A stretch of DNA of 64,000 nt. Origin: Tsukamurella sp040611135 (GTDB lineage: Bacteria; Actinomycetota; Actinomycetes; Mycobacteriales; Mycobacteriaceae). Below the pieces are notes generated by a model that did not search any database, was not told the origin of the DNA, and worked only from the letters and a program-made list of their open reading frames with translations. The stretch's first letter is position 1, and the number at the start of each line of letters is the position of its first letter. This document shows positions 51,201 through 58,807 of this stretch, one piece after another. Location of the stretch: NCBI RefSeq assembly GCF_040611135.1, contig NZ_JBEXNL010000016.1, positions 46,284 to 110,283 on the forward strand, written 5' to 3'. The position numbers and the translations under genes were made by a program.

Positions 51201-52094
51201 TCACGACGCCGCGCCCCGGCGTTCGCGGAGCACGGCGACCACGGCTTCGACCGTCGAGACCGGGTCGTACACGACGTCGTGCCAGGTGAACGCGAGGACG
51301 GTGAGGCCGCGACGGGCGAAGTCGTTGCGCTTGTCGTGGTCGCGCTGGAACCGGACCGCGTCCTTGTGGAACGCCCACCCGTCCACCTCCACCACCAGTT
51401 GCTCCTCCGGCCAGGTGAAATCGGCGCGGTACCTGCCGATGGGCAGCTGGGTCTCCCAGCCGCTGATCCCCTCGGCGAGCATGAGGGCGGCGAACTCGCG
51501 TTCCGCCTCCGACTCGGTGTCGGACTCGACGATCTCGACGACCCGCCGCGCCTCCGCCATGCCGTGTCGGCCGGCGTTCCGGTCCACAGCACCGGACAGA
51601 CTCGAGACGGTGACCTCGGCGGTCTGCAGCGAGCGATCCATGAGCGTCGTGGCGTCCGCGCGCACCCCGACACAGTCGAGCAGGGTGAGAGGTCTGCGCG
51701 TCACCGGCAGCCCGCGAACCACCTCGATGTCGTCCGCGAGCAGGTCGCGCCGGTGGATCTCGAGTGGCGCGAGGTATCGCGGTGACCGATGTCGTTTCGT
51801 AGGCGCGGAAACGGTCGTGGGCAGAGGCGGATCCTCGACCATGCCATGCCACCAGAGCGCGGTCTGGGCGTCGGCGACGCCACCAGTCAGCGCCACCGCC
51901 CCGCGAATCCGGGCCGCGTCGGTGAAATGGTGATCCGCGACCAGGTACACCCCTCGCCCGAGGGCGATCCACTCGCCTCGCGCGAGCCTGCTTCCGATCG
52001 CACGGGGCGTCAGTCCGCATTTCCTGGCCTGGGTGGCGGTGATCACGCCATCGTTGTCAGCCAGAATCGTCCAGAGTCGAGTCGAGTTCCCCAT
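51201..52094 (-). CDS. AbiEi-like winged helix fused to DUF559 nuclease-like domain
   Basis: A 297-residue two-domain protein. The N-terminus (about 5-90) has the winged-helix and core of AbiEi-type antitoxins (VITATQARKCGLTPRAIGSRLARGEWIALGRGVYLV; key GVYLV). The C-terminal DUF559 domain (about 195-297) resembles Vsr/very-short-patch nucleases: YRADFTWPEEQLVVEVDGWAFH has D225, E236 and D238 in a PD-(D/E)XK-like order. No AbiEii toxin gene lies next to it. Such fusions are common in actinobacteria and unstudied. ATG 52094 lacks a ribosome-binding site; a GTG five codons upstream is possible. Confidence 0.78.
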   Translation of the reverse strand: MGNSTRLWTILADNDGVITATQARKCGLTPRAIGSRLARGEWIALGRGVYLVADHHFTDAARIRGAVALTGGVADAQTALWWHGMVEDPPLPTTVSAPTKRHRSPRYLAPLEIHRRDLLADDIEVVRGLPVTRRPLTLLDCVGVRADATTLMDRSLQTAEVTVSSLSGAVDRNAGRHGMAEARRVVEIVESDTESEAEREFAALMLAEGISGWETQLPIGRYRADFTWPEEQLVVEVDGWAFHKDAVRFQRDHDKRNDFARRGLTVLAFTWHDVVYDPVSTVEAVVAVLRERRGAAS

Positions 52095-52140
52095 GTCAGT
52101 TGGACGCACCGGAGACGAGTACGGTTCCGCGACCGGCGCT

Positions 52141-52179
52141 GTGCTCCGAACATCACCTGCCAGGTGGTGTTCGGAGCAC
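52141..52179 (-). terminator. Terminator after the TerC gene
   Basis: A long, near-perfect hairpin: GTGCTCCGAACATCACCTG (52141-52159) pairs with 52161-52179, with one G-U pair. It lies 12 bases after the TerC stop codon. Confidence 0.88.
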
Positions 52180-52190
52180 AGCGATCTCGG

Positions 52191-53240
52191 TTAGTTCTCC
52201 CGGGTGCTGGTGCCGCTGCCGGTTTCCGAACCGGAGCCGCCGTCCGACAGCGCCTGCCGGCTGTCCCGCGTGGACTTGATCAGCGACGCGACGGTGGTGA
52301 TCACCAGGACGCCGAGGATCACGGACAGCGACAGCCCGGTGGAGATCTCCGGCACCGCGACGTGCCGGCCACCGTTGAGGAAGGGCAGCGTGTTCTCGTG
52401 CAGGGCGTGCAGCACCAGCTTGACGCCGATGAACCCGAGGACGATCGACAGGCCGTACGAGAGGTACACCAGGCGGTCGAGCAGGCCGCCGATGAGGAAG
52501 TACAGCTGGCGCAGCCCCATCAGCGCGAAGGCGTTCGCCATGAACACCAGGTAGGGCTCCTGGGTCAGGCCGTAGATCGCGGGGATCGAGTCGAGGGCGA
52601 AGAGGACGTCGGTGAAGCCGATCACGACCAGTGCCAGGAGCAGCGGCGTTGCGATCCTCTTGCCGTCGATGCGGGTGACGAGGCGGTCGCCGTCGTATTG
52701 CTCGGTGGTGGGGACGATCTTCTTGAACAGCGCGGCGACGCGGCCCTCGCGCTCCTTCTCATCCTCGACCGGGCCCTCTTCGGACGAGGCCTCGCGAACC
52801 AGTTTGATCGCCGTGTACAGCAGGAACGCGCCGAAGATGTAGAACACCCAGGAGTACGCGGAGATCGCGGCGGCGCCGACGGCGATGAACCCGGCGCGCA
52901 TGACCAGCGCCATCACGATGCCGATCAGCAGGACCTTCTGCTGGTAGATCCGGGGCACCGCGAACTTCGCCATGATGATGACGAAGACGAACAGGTTGTC
53001 CACCGACAATGCCTTCTCGGTGACGAACCCCGCGAAGAACTCGCCGCCGTACGTCGACCCGGACACGGCCCACACCCCGAGGCCGAACAGCGCGGCCAGC
53101 CCGATGTACACCGCCGACCAGAAGCCGGATTCCTTGAGCGAGGGCTCGTGCGGCGTTCGGACGTGACTGTAGAAGTCGAAGACGAACAACCCGAGAACGA
53201 CCAGGATCGAGACGATCCAGACGAGCGCAGAAACGTGCAT
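52191..53240 (-). CDS. TerC/Alx-family membrane protein, likely manganese exporter
   Basis: A 349-residue membrane protein with about eight helices. TerC marks are EKALSVDNLFVFVIIMAKF and FTDVLFALDSIPAIYGLTQEPYLVFMANAFALMGLRQLYF (key SVDNLFV and FALDSIPA), whose acidic residues lie in the membrane. TerC/Alx proteins export manganese, often at the secretion machinery. GGAGGT sits eight bases before ATG 53240. A manganese-type riboswitch in the leader can pair with this ribosome-binding site, supporting Mn2+ control. The frame is open upstream into the riboswitch but is not coding. Confidence 0.9.
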   Translation of the reverse strand: MHVSALVWIVSILVVLGLFVFDFYSHVRTPHEPSLKESGFWSAVYIGLAALFGLGVWAVSGSTYGGEFFAGFVTEKALSVDNLFVFVIIMAKFAVPRIYQQKVLLIGIVMALVMRAGFIAVGAAAISAYSWVFYIFGAFLLYTAIKLVREASSEEGPVEDEKEREGRVAALFKKIVPTTEQYDGDRLVTRIDGKRIATPLLLALVVIGFTDVLFALDSIPAIYGLTQEPYLVFMANAFALMGLRQLYFLIGGLLDRLVYLSYGLSIVLGFIGVKLVLHALHENTLPFLNGGRHVAVPEISTGLSLSVILGVLVITTVASLIKSTRDSRQALSDGGSGSETGSGTSTREN

Positions 53241-53247
53241 TGCATAC

Positions 53248-53364
53248 ACCTCCGGCAGTAGATCCGGAGGTCTCTCCCGACCCGAACAGCGGGTCCGGCG
53301 CGCCCGGGTGGATGTTGATCCACCGTGTTGACGTTCACGCCGCGAGCGGGATACTCCCCTCACA
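53248..53364 (-). promoter_or_regulatory. yybP-ykoY-type manganese riboswitch in the TerC leader
   Basis: On the minus strand, GAGG (53361-53358), GGAGTA, TCCCG (53351-53347) on the 5' side face CGGGA (53279-53275), GAGA, CCTC (53270-53267) on the 3' side. TCCCG:CGGGA and GAGG:CCTC form the two stacked helices around the conserved GGAGTA loop, as in yybP-ykoY manganese riboswitches. ACCTCCGG at 53271-53264 is also perfectly complementary to CCGGAGGT at 53255-53248, which holds the ribosome-binding site. A ligand-bound state would keep CCTC busy and free translation. Boundaries are approximate. Confidence 0.82.
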
Positions 53365-53546
53365 TATGCACCTACCAGGGTACCAGGTCCGCCGGCTCGC
53401 CGCCGCGCGCAGACCCCACGCCCGTCACCCCGACCCGGCAGCGCGACGCCGGCCAGTACGGTGGCGGCCAGACCTCACGGGGCGGCGACACCGGCCGCGG
53501 GCAGGACGGACCGGGTCAGGGGCAGAGCGGCGGCCGGCACTGACCG
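53365..53546. other. Intergenic region with a Gly/Gln-rich open frame
   Basis: Between the riboswitch and ftsK. The plus-strand frame ending at 53543 codes a low-complexity Gly/Gln tail (about 35 codons) with high third-position G+C but no plausible start codon. I see no clear gene; it may be the remnant of one. Confidence 0.35.
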
Positions 53547-56228
53547 TCAGAAGTCCAGCTCGTCCTCGATCGGCTCGGCGGTGTCGCCGCCGCCCCGCAG
53601 GACGAGCAGCAGGCCGGGGAGCTCATCGGGCGTGACCAGCACGTCGCGCGCCTTCGAACCCTCGGACGGCCCGACGATGTCGCGGGTCTCCATGAGGTCC
53701 ATGAGCCGTCCGGCCTTCGCGAAGCCCACACGCAGCTTGCGCTGCAGCATCGACGTCGAGCCGAACTGCGAGGACACGACCAACTCGACGGCCTGCAGGA
53801 ACACGTCCAGATCGTCGCCGATATCGGGGTCGACGTCCTTCTTCTCGACCTTGGTCTCGGTGACGCCGTTCGCGTAGTCGGGCTCCGCCTGCGTGCGCAC
53901 GAAGTCGACGATCGACGCGATCTCCTCGTCGGTGATGAACGCGCCCTGCATACGGGTGGTCTTGCCGCCCATCGGCAGGAACAGCGCGTCGCCCATACCG
54001 ATCAGCTTCTCGGCGCCGGGCTGATCGAGGATGACCCGCGAGTCCGTCAGCGAGCTGGTCGCGAACGCCAGGCGCGAGGGCACGTTGGTCTTGATCAGGC
54101 CGGTCACGACGTCGACCGACGGTCGCTGCGTGGCGAGCACCAGGTGGATGCCGGCGGCGCGGGCCTTCTGCGTGATCCGGACGATCGCCTCCTCGACATC
54201 ACGCGGGGCGGTCATCATGAGGTCGGCGAGCTCGTCGACGATGGCGACGATGTACGGGTACGGCCGGTAGACCCGCTCCGACCCCAGCGGCGTGGTGATC
54301 TCGCCCGACTTCACCTTCCGGTTGAAGTCGTCGATGTGCCGCACGCGCGAGGCCTGCATGTCCTTGTACCGCTGCTCCATCTCCTCGACCAGCCAGGACA
54401 GCGCCGCGGCGGCCTTCTTGGGGTCGGTGATGATGGGCGTGATCAGGTGTGGGATGCCCTCGTAGGGCGTCAGCTCGACCATCTTGGGGTCGATGAGGAT
54501 CATCCGCACCTCGTCGGGGGTGGCGCGGGCGAGCAGCGAGACCAGCATCGAGTTGACGAAGCTGGACTTACCCGAGCCCGTCGAACCGGCCACCAGCAGG
54601 TGCGGCATCTTGGCGAGGTTGGCGTTGACCATCTCGCCCTCGATGTCCTTGCCGAGGCCGATGACCAGCGGGTGGGTGTCCTTGCGCGTGTTGTCCGCGG
54701 CGAGCACGTCCGCCAGCCGGACCATCTCGCGGTCGGTGTTCGGCACCTCGATGCCCACGGCGGACTTGCCGGGGATCGGCGCGAGCAGCCGCACGTTGTC
54801 GGTCGCGACGGCGTACGAGATGTTGCGGTGCAGCTGGGTGACCTTCTCCACCTTGACGCCGGGGCCGAGCTCGAGCTCGTACCGGGTCACCGTCGGGCCG
54901 CGGGTGTAGCCCGTGACGGCCGCGTCGATCTTGAACTGCTCCATGACGCCGGTGATCGCGTCGATCATCGCGTCGTTGGCGCTGGTCCCGGCCTTGGCGG
55001 GCTCGCCCTCGATGAGCAGGTCCGCCGGGGGCAGGACGTAGTCCTCGCTGTCGATCGTCCGCGCGACGGTGAACTCGCTCGCCTTCGGCGCGGGCGGGGG
55101 CGTGTGGTCCTTGACCACGGGCGCGGCGCGGCGCGCGCGCACAGGCGGGGCCGCGGGTTCCACCTCGACCGTCGGCTCCTCCGACGGTGCGGGCTCCGGC
55201 GTGATCGGCTCCGTCACCTGGTCCGACGGTGCCTCCTCGACCGGTTCCGCAGCCTTCCGGCGACGCGCGGGACGCTTGGGCGGCTCGGGGTCGGCCGGGT
55301 AGTTGTCGTACGGATCGCCGTAGGGCGACAGCGCACGGGTGGCGTTGTCGCCCGCCACGTCGAAGTCGAAGGGCACGTCGAGGTCGTCGTCGAGCGGCTC
55401 CTCGTCGCCGTACTGCTCGCGCATGTCGACGCCGAAGTAGAACTTGAGCCGGTCGATGATCTCGCGCACCGTCATCCCGCTGACCAGCAGCAGACCGAAC
55501 GCGGCGACCAGCACCAGGAGCGGCACCGAGATCCACGCCGTGAAGCCGTCGGTGAGCGGGCCGCCCACGACGTAGCCGAGGTAGCCGCCCGCGGCGCACC
55601 GGCCGTCGAAGGTCGACGGTCCGCCCGAGCCGATGTGCAGCAGGCCGAGGAAGGGCAGCACGATGAGTGCGCCGCCGACCCGGTGCCGGACGTGCGCGGA
55701 CGGATTGTCGGGGCGCCGCATCATGATCACGCCGAGTGCGATCGCGAGCGGCGGCACGAGCACCGCGAACCAGCCGACGACGGCGCGCACGCCGGTGGAG
55801 AAGAAGGAGCCCACGGGCCCGCCGGCGTCGAAGTACACCGCCGCGCCGAGGATGATCGCGACGGCGAACAGCGCCAGCGCCAATCCGTCGCGCGAATGGG
55901 TCGGGCGGGGAGTCTCCCCGGTCACGGCGGGACCTGCGGTCCGATCGACGGCGGCACCGTCGGGCGCGCTTCCGGTGCGGACGGCCCCACCGACGCCCTT
56001 GGCCAGCAATTTCCAGCCGGCGCCGAGCCCGCGCCCCACTCCCCTACCGGCCGCCGACACGGCCCCCGAGCTCTTCGCCGCCCCGGTGCCGCCCTGCTTG
56101 GCACGGGTCCGCGGTGCCGCCTGCCGGCTGCGCGTCGGGCTCGCCGCGCGGCTGCCGCCGCGGGCGGAACCGCGGGAGGTGGCGGCGCGTTTGCCCGACT
56201 GCGCGCGACTGGTGGTCTTCGATGCCAT
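53547..56228 (-). CDS. ftsK: FtsK, DNA translocase for chromosome segregation
   Basis: An 893-residue FtsK. A basic, Ala/Ser/Arg-rich N-terminus (1-110) precedes four membrane helices (about 113-245), a Pro/Glu-rich linker (about 290-395) and the motor domain with P-loop AGSTGSGKSS (about 545-554), IVAIVDELADLM (Walker B) and a C-terminal gamma winged helix (about 830-885, LQRKLRVGFAKAGRLMDLME). It pumps DNA towards dif at septation and helps XerCD. ATG 56228 is six bases after TAGACT, so the mRNA is probably leaderless. Confidence 0.95.
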   Translation of the reverse strand: MASKTTSRAQSGKRAATSRGSARGGSRAASPTRSRQAAPRTRAKQGGTGAAKSSGAVSAAGRGVGRGLGAGWKLLAKGVGGAVRTGSAPDGAAVDRTAGPAVTGETPRPTHSRDGLALALFAVAIILGAAVYFDAGGPVGSFFSTGVRAVVGWFAVLVPPLAIALGVIMMRRPDNPSAHVRHRVGGALIVLPFLGLLHIGSGGPSTFDGRCAAGGYLGYVVGGPLTDGFTAWISVPLLVLVAAFGLLLVSGMTVREIIDRLKFYFGVDMREQYGDEEPLDDDLDVPFDFDVAGDNATRALSPYGDPYDNYPADPEPPKRPARRRKAAEPVEEAPSDQVTEPITPEPAPSEEPTVEVEPAAPPVRARRAAPVVKDHTPPPAPKASEFTVARTIDSEDYVLPPADLLIEGEPAKAGTSANDAMIDAITGVMEQFKIDAAVTGYTRGPTVTRYELELGPGVKVEKVTQLHRNISYAVATDNVRLLAPIPGKSAVGIEVPNTDREMVRLADVLAADNTRKDTHPLVIGLGKDIEGEMVNANLAKMPHLLVAGSTGSGKSSFVNSMLVSLLARATPDEVRMILIDPKMVELTPYEGIPHLITPIITDPKKAAAALSWLVEEMEQRYKDMQASRVRHIDDFNRKVKSGEITTPLGSERVYRPYPYIVAIVDELADLMMTAPRDVEEAIVRITQKARAAGIHLVLATQRPSVDVVTGLIKTNVPSRLAFATSSLTDSRVILDQPGAEKLIGMGDALFLPMGGKTTRMQGAFITDEEIASIVDFVRTQAEPDYANGVTETKVEKKDVDPDIGDDLDVFLQAVELVVSSQFGSTSMLQRKLRVGFAKAGRLMDLMETRDIVGPSEGSKARDVLVTPDELPGLLLVLRGGGDTAEPIEDELDF

Positions 56229-56234
56229 GGGGGC

Positions 56235-56240
56235 AGTCTA
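56235..56240 (-). promoter_or_regulatory. ftsK -10 element
   Basis: Minus-strand TAGACT, six bases before ATG 56228. Confidence 0.45.
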
Positions 56241-56302
56241 TCGACAGTAACCCCACCCGTATCAAGTGCCACACATGTAACAGCAGCGAGGACGGCGGGT
56301 CG

Positions 56303-56920
56303 CTACATCGACCGGACGACGGAACCGAGCAGATCAATGTCCGCATCGGCGCCCTCGAAAGTGACGAGCGCCTCGTCGCGCCCGAACGCCCACATGGCGA
56401 CCTCGCCGATAGCGCCGATCACGGCCACCTCGGGTCCGCGCCCGACGGTCGCGACCGTGCCGGTCTCCGTCGTGAGGCTGATCCGCAGCGGCGCGCCACG
56501 CAGCGTCATCCGCGCGATCCGCGCGACGACCGAGGTCAGACCGCGTTGGACGCTTTCATCGAGAGCACGCGGCGTCCAGCCGGGCGTCGCGCGGCGGATG
56601 TCCTCGGCGTGCACGAAGTACTCGCCGAGGTTCGCCTGCTCGTCGACGAACCGGAACGGCGAGAACCGCGGCGGTCCGCCGGCGACCGAGGCGAGGAGCT
56701 CGTCGAACGGGCGGGCGGCGATCCCCGCCTGGACCCGCTCCGTGTAGCGCGCCAGCGGCGGGACCATGATGCCAGCGACGGCGTCGAGCCGCCCCTCACG
56801 CAGGACGAGGTGGGCGAGCAGCTCGCGCACCGTCCAGTCCCCGCAGAGCGTGGGGGCGTCGGGGCCGGCGGCGCGGGCCGCATCGACCAGTGCAGCGCGC
56901 TGCATGCGAGCAGGTTTCAC
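56303..56920 (-). CDS. TIGR03085 family protein (DinB/maleylpyruvate-isomerase-like)
   Basis: A 205-residue protein of the mycothiol-dependent maleylpyruvate-isomerase-like fold. PDAPTLCGDWTVRELLAHLVLREGR (key GPDAPTLC, DLxAHLVxRE) is the TIGR03085 hallmark. The family is restricted to actinobacteria; members may bind metal and use mycothiol, with no assigned reaction. GTG 56920 is six bases after TAGGGT, again suggesting leaderless mRNA. It lies 74 bases upstream of ftsK on the same strand. Confidence 0.85.
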   Translation of the reverse strand: MKPARMQRAALVDAARAAGPDAPTLCGDWTVRELLAHLVLREGRLDAVAGIMVPPLARYTERVQAGIAARPFDELLASVAGGPPRFSPFRFVDEQANLGEYFVHAEDIRRATPGWTPRALDESVQRGLTSVVARIARMTLRGAPLRISLTTETGTVATVGRGPEVAVIGAIGEVAMWAFGRDEALVTFEGADADIDLLGSVVRSM

Positions 56921-56926
56921 GTCGCC

Positions 56927-56932
56927 ACCCTA
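56927..56932 (-). promoter_or_regulatory. -10 element of the TIGR03085 gene
   Basis: Minus-strand TAGGGT, six bases before GTG 56920. Confidence 0.45.
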
Positions 56933-57002
56933 TCGCCCCGCGACGGAGCCCGACCGCGTCCGAAGACACATGGTTCTGTAATGAAATTCTGATGCACTGT
57001 CG

Positions 57003-57008
57003 TATACT
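57003..57008 (+). promoter_or_regulatory. -10 element of the secreted-protein operon
   Basis: TATACT, a near-consensus hexamer, six bases before ATG 57015. Confidence 0.55.
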
Positions 57009-57014
57009 TCGCGC

Positions 57015-57617
57015 ATGATTGCGAAGACCACGCAGACGTCCACCCGTACGCGGTTCGCCTCGGCGACCGTGATCCTCGCCACCGTCGCCGCGGGCGTGAC
57101 ACTCGCCGCCCCGGCGGCCTCCGCCGCACCGGCGAACAGCGACCTGGTGCTGACGCAGGCGCAGTTCCCGGCCGGCTCCACCGACTACCGCGCCGGCCGG
57201 CTCCGTGGTAGCGCCATCAACATCAAGGCCGGCGCTCCCCGGCCGTGCGTCGACGCCGCGAACCGGCTCAACGCCGCGACCGCGACCGCGCAGAACGCGG
57301 GCGCAGCCGCGCGCAACGGCTACTCCTCGATGGTCAGCATCGTCATCTCGCCGATGCAGGGCGGGCTGTGGCGCTCGATGGCGCAGGCCTGCTCCGGCCG
57401 CGTCGCCGAGCTCGCCGTCCCCGGCGACCTCACCCGTTACAACCCCGCGGTCATCACGTACGGCGGCACGACGAACTCGACCATCGAGGGCGCCGCCGAC
57501 GTGAACGGCCACACCGTCAACGTCCTCGTCCGCGGCATGTCCGACACCCCGGCCAACGCCGGCAAGTTCTGGCAGGTGTTCCGCGCGCAGATCCAGAAGG
57601 TGCAGGCGGCCGGCTGA
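57015..57617 (+). CDS. Secreted protein A of a tandem paralogue set
   Basis: A 200-residue protein with a signal peptide (1-37, cleavage after ASA) and a mature domain of about 160 residues. It shares with the next two genes a QFPAG-like start, two cysteines (APRPCVDAA and QACSGRV) and an ending KFWQVFRAQIQKVQAAG. I do not recognise a named family. The two cysteines suggest one disulfide outside the cell. The stop codon overlaps the next start (ATGA), so the set is one operon. Confidence 0.78.
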   Translation: MIAKTTQTSTRTRFASATVILATVAAGVTLAAPAASAAPANSDLVLTQAQFPAGSTDYRAGRLRGSAINIKAGAPRPCVDAANRLNAATATAQNAGAAARNGYSSMVSIVISPMQGGLWRSMAQACSGRVAELAVPGDLTRYNPAVITYGGTTNSTIEGAADVNGHTVNVLVRGMSDTPANAGKFWQVFRAQIQKVQAAG

Positions 57618-58201
57618 TGCGCGTCCGTCACGTTCTGGTGGGTACGACGGTGACCCTTCTCGCCGTCGCCGGTCTTCCGGCGGTCGCGCAGGCGGCGCCG
57701 GTCGACCCGGCCCGAGCGATCCTGTCCGCGGCCGAGTTCCCGGCGGGTACGACCGGGTACGCCGTGGAGCACGAGACGATCCGGACGACCGACGACGTCA
57801 ACGGGCCGACGCGCACCGAGTGTGACCGCCGGCTCGTCGCCGCCGCGAAGAAGATCGACGGCGCCCCCGCCACGACCGCGAAAGTCACCCGAGGGTCCGT
57901 GGGCGTCGAGTCGGCGGTCGTGGGACGTTCGTTCACCGCGGAGGTCACCTCGCTCACGACCGCCTGTGATGCCGAGTCCGACACCCGCATCCGATCCGTC
58001 GTACTCCCCGCACCGCAGGACCTCGCCCGCTTCCGCACCTTCGTCCTGCAGTACGCGGGGAACTCCTTCCAGGGCTGGGTGGACGTCCGCGGTGCGACGG
58101 TGACCGTCGACGTCTCGAGCCGCGGCAGCGCGGCCGCCGATCGGGACCTGTTCTGGCAAGTTTTGCGCGCTCAGGTCGCCAAGGTGGAGCGGCAACCATG
58201 A
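57617..58201 (+). CDS. Secreted protein B of a tandem paralogue set
   Basis: A 194-residue protein with signal peptide (1-26, cleavage after AQA). The mature start PVDPARAILSAAEFPAGTTGY nearly matches that of protein C. Conserved cysteines are in TRTECDRRL and TTACDAESD, and the end is LFWQVLRAQVAKVERQP. It overlaps the gene before and after by one to four bases. The presence of three diverged copies suggests related binding or structural roles outside the cell. Function unknown. Confidence 0.78.
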   Translation: MRVRHVLVGTTVTLLAVAGLPAVAQAAPVDPARAILSAAEFPAGTTGYAVEHETIRTTDDVNGPTRTECDRRLVAAAKKIDGAPATTAKVTRGSVGVESAVVGRSFTAEVTSLTTACDAESDTRIRSVVLPAPQDLARFRTFVLQYAGNSFQGWVDVRGATVTVDVSSRGSAAADRDLFWQVLRAQVAKVERQP

Positions 58202-58782
58202 TCGCCCGACGGTCCGCCGCCGCGGGCGCGCTCGCTCTGGCGATGGCCGGCGCCGTCCCGGCACTGAGTACCGCTGCCCCGGTCGACTCGGCCCGGGCGA
58301 TCCTTTCCGCGGCCGAGTTCCCCGTCGGCAATGACGCGTCGTACCGGGTCACGCACACCGTCAATCGCGCGCCGGCCAGGACCTCGGGTCTCACCACCGA
58401 CGGCTGCGAACTCGCCGGCGTGCGGATGATGAGCGCCGCGGCGGGATCGCGGTCCACCGAGGCGATGGCGTTCCAGGGCAAGACATACGCGTCAGTCGAG
58501 GTCACCGATCGAGCCCTCGTGTCCCCGATCCGCGCGGTGATGGACGCCTGCCGAACCACCCCGAACGCCGACGTGCCGGTACTGATCGGCACACCCGCGG
58601 AGTTCACCCGCTATCGACTGATCGCCGGCACGGCGTCACACGGCGAGGAGCTGAACGGCTGGGCCGAGGTCCGTGGAGTCACCGTCCAGGTGGTGGTGGA
58701 TGCGAGCCCGAATCCCCCTGACTACGAAACGTTCTGGCGACTGTTCCGCGCACAGATCGCCAAGATCGAGAGACAGCCCTGA
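58198..58782 (+). CDS. Secreted protein C of a tandem paralogue set
   Basis: A 194-residue protein with signal peptide (1-26, cleavage after STA). The mature part opens PVDSARAILSAAEFPVGNDASY, has cysteines in TDGCELAGV and VMDACRTTPN and ends TFWRLFRAQIAKIERQP. It is closer to protein B than to A, suggesting a second, later duplication. It ends 25 bases before the converging RNase J gene. Confidence 0.78.
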   Translation: MIARRSAAAGALALAMAGAVPALSTAAPVDSARAILSAAEFPVGNDASYRVTHTVNRAPARTSGLTTDGCELAGVRMMSAAAGSRSTEAMAFQGKTYASVEVTDRALVSPIRAVMDACRTTPNADVPVLIGTPAEFTRYRLIAGTASHGEELNGWAEVRGVTVQVVVDASPNPPDYETFWRLFRAQIAKIERQP

Positions 58783-58807
58783 ACATCAGCGTCATTCGAC
58801 GCGCTCG

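Noticed and set aside
53325..53543. 72-codon plus-strand frame between TerC and ftsK
   Set aside because: It begins inside the riboswitch without a credible start; only the Gly/Gln-rich end has coding-like codon use.
58789..58802. GCGTC-ATTC-GACGC hairpin between secreted protein C and RNase J genes
   Set aside because: Only five base pairs; too weak to call a terminator.
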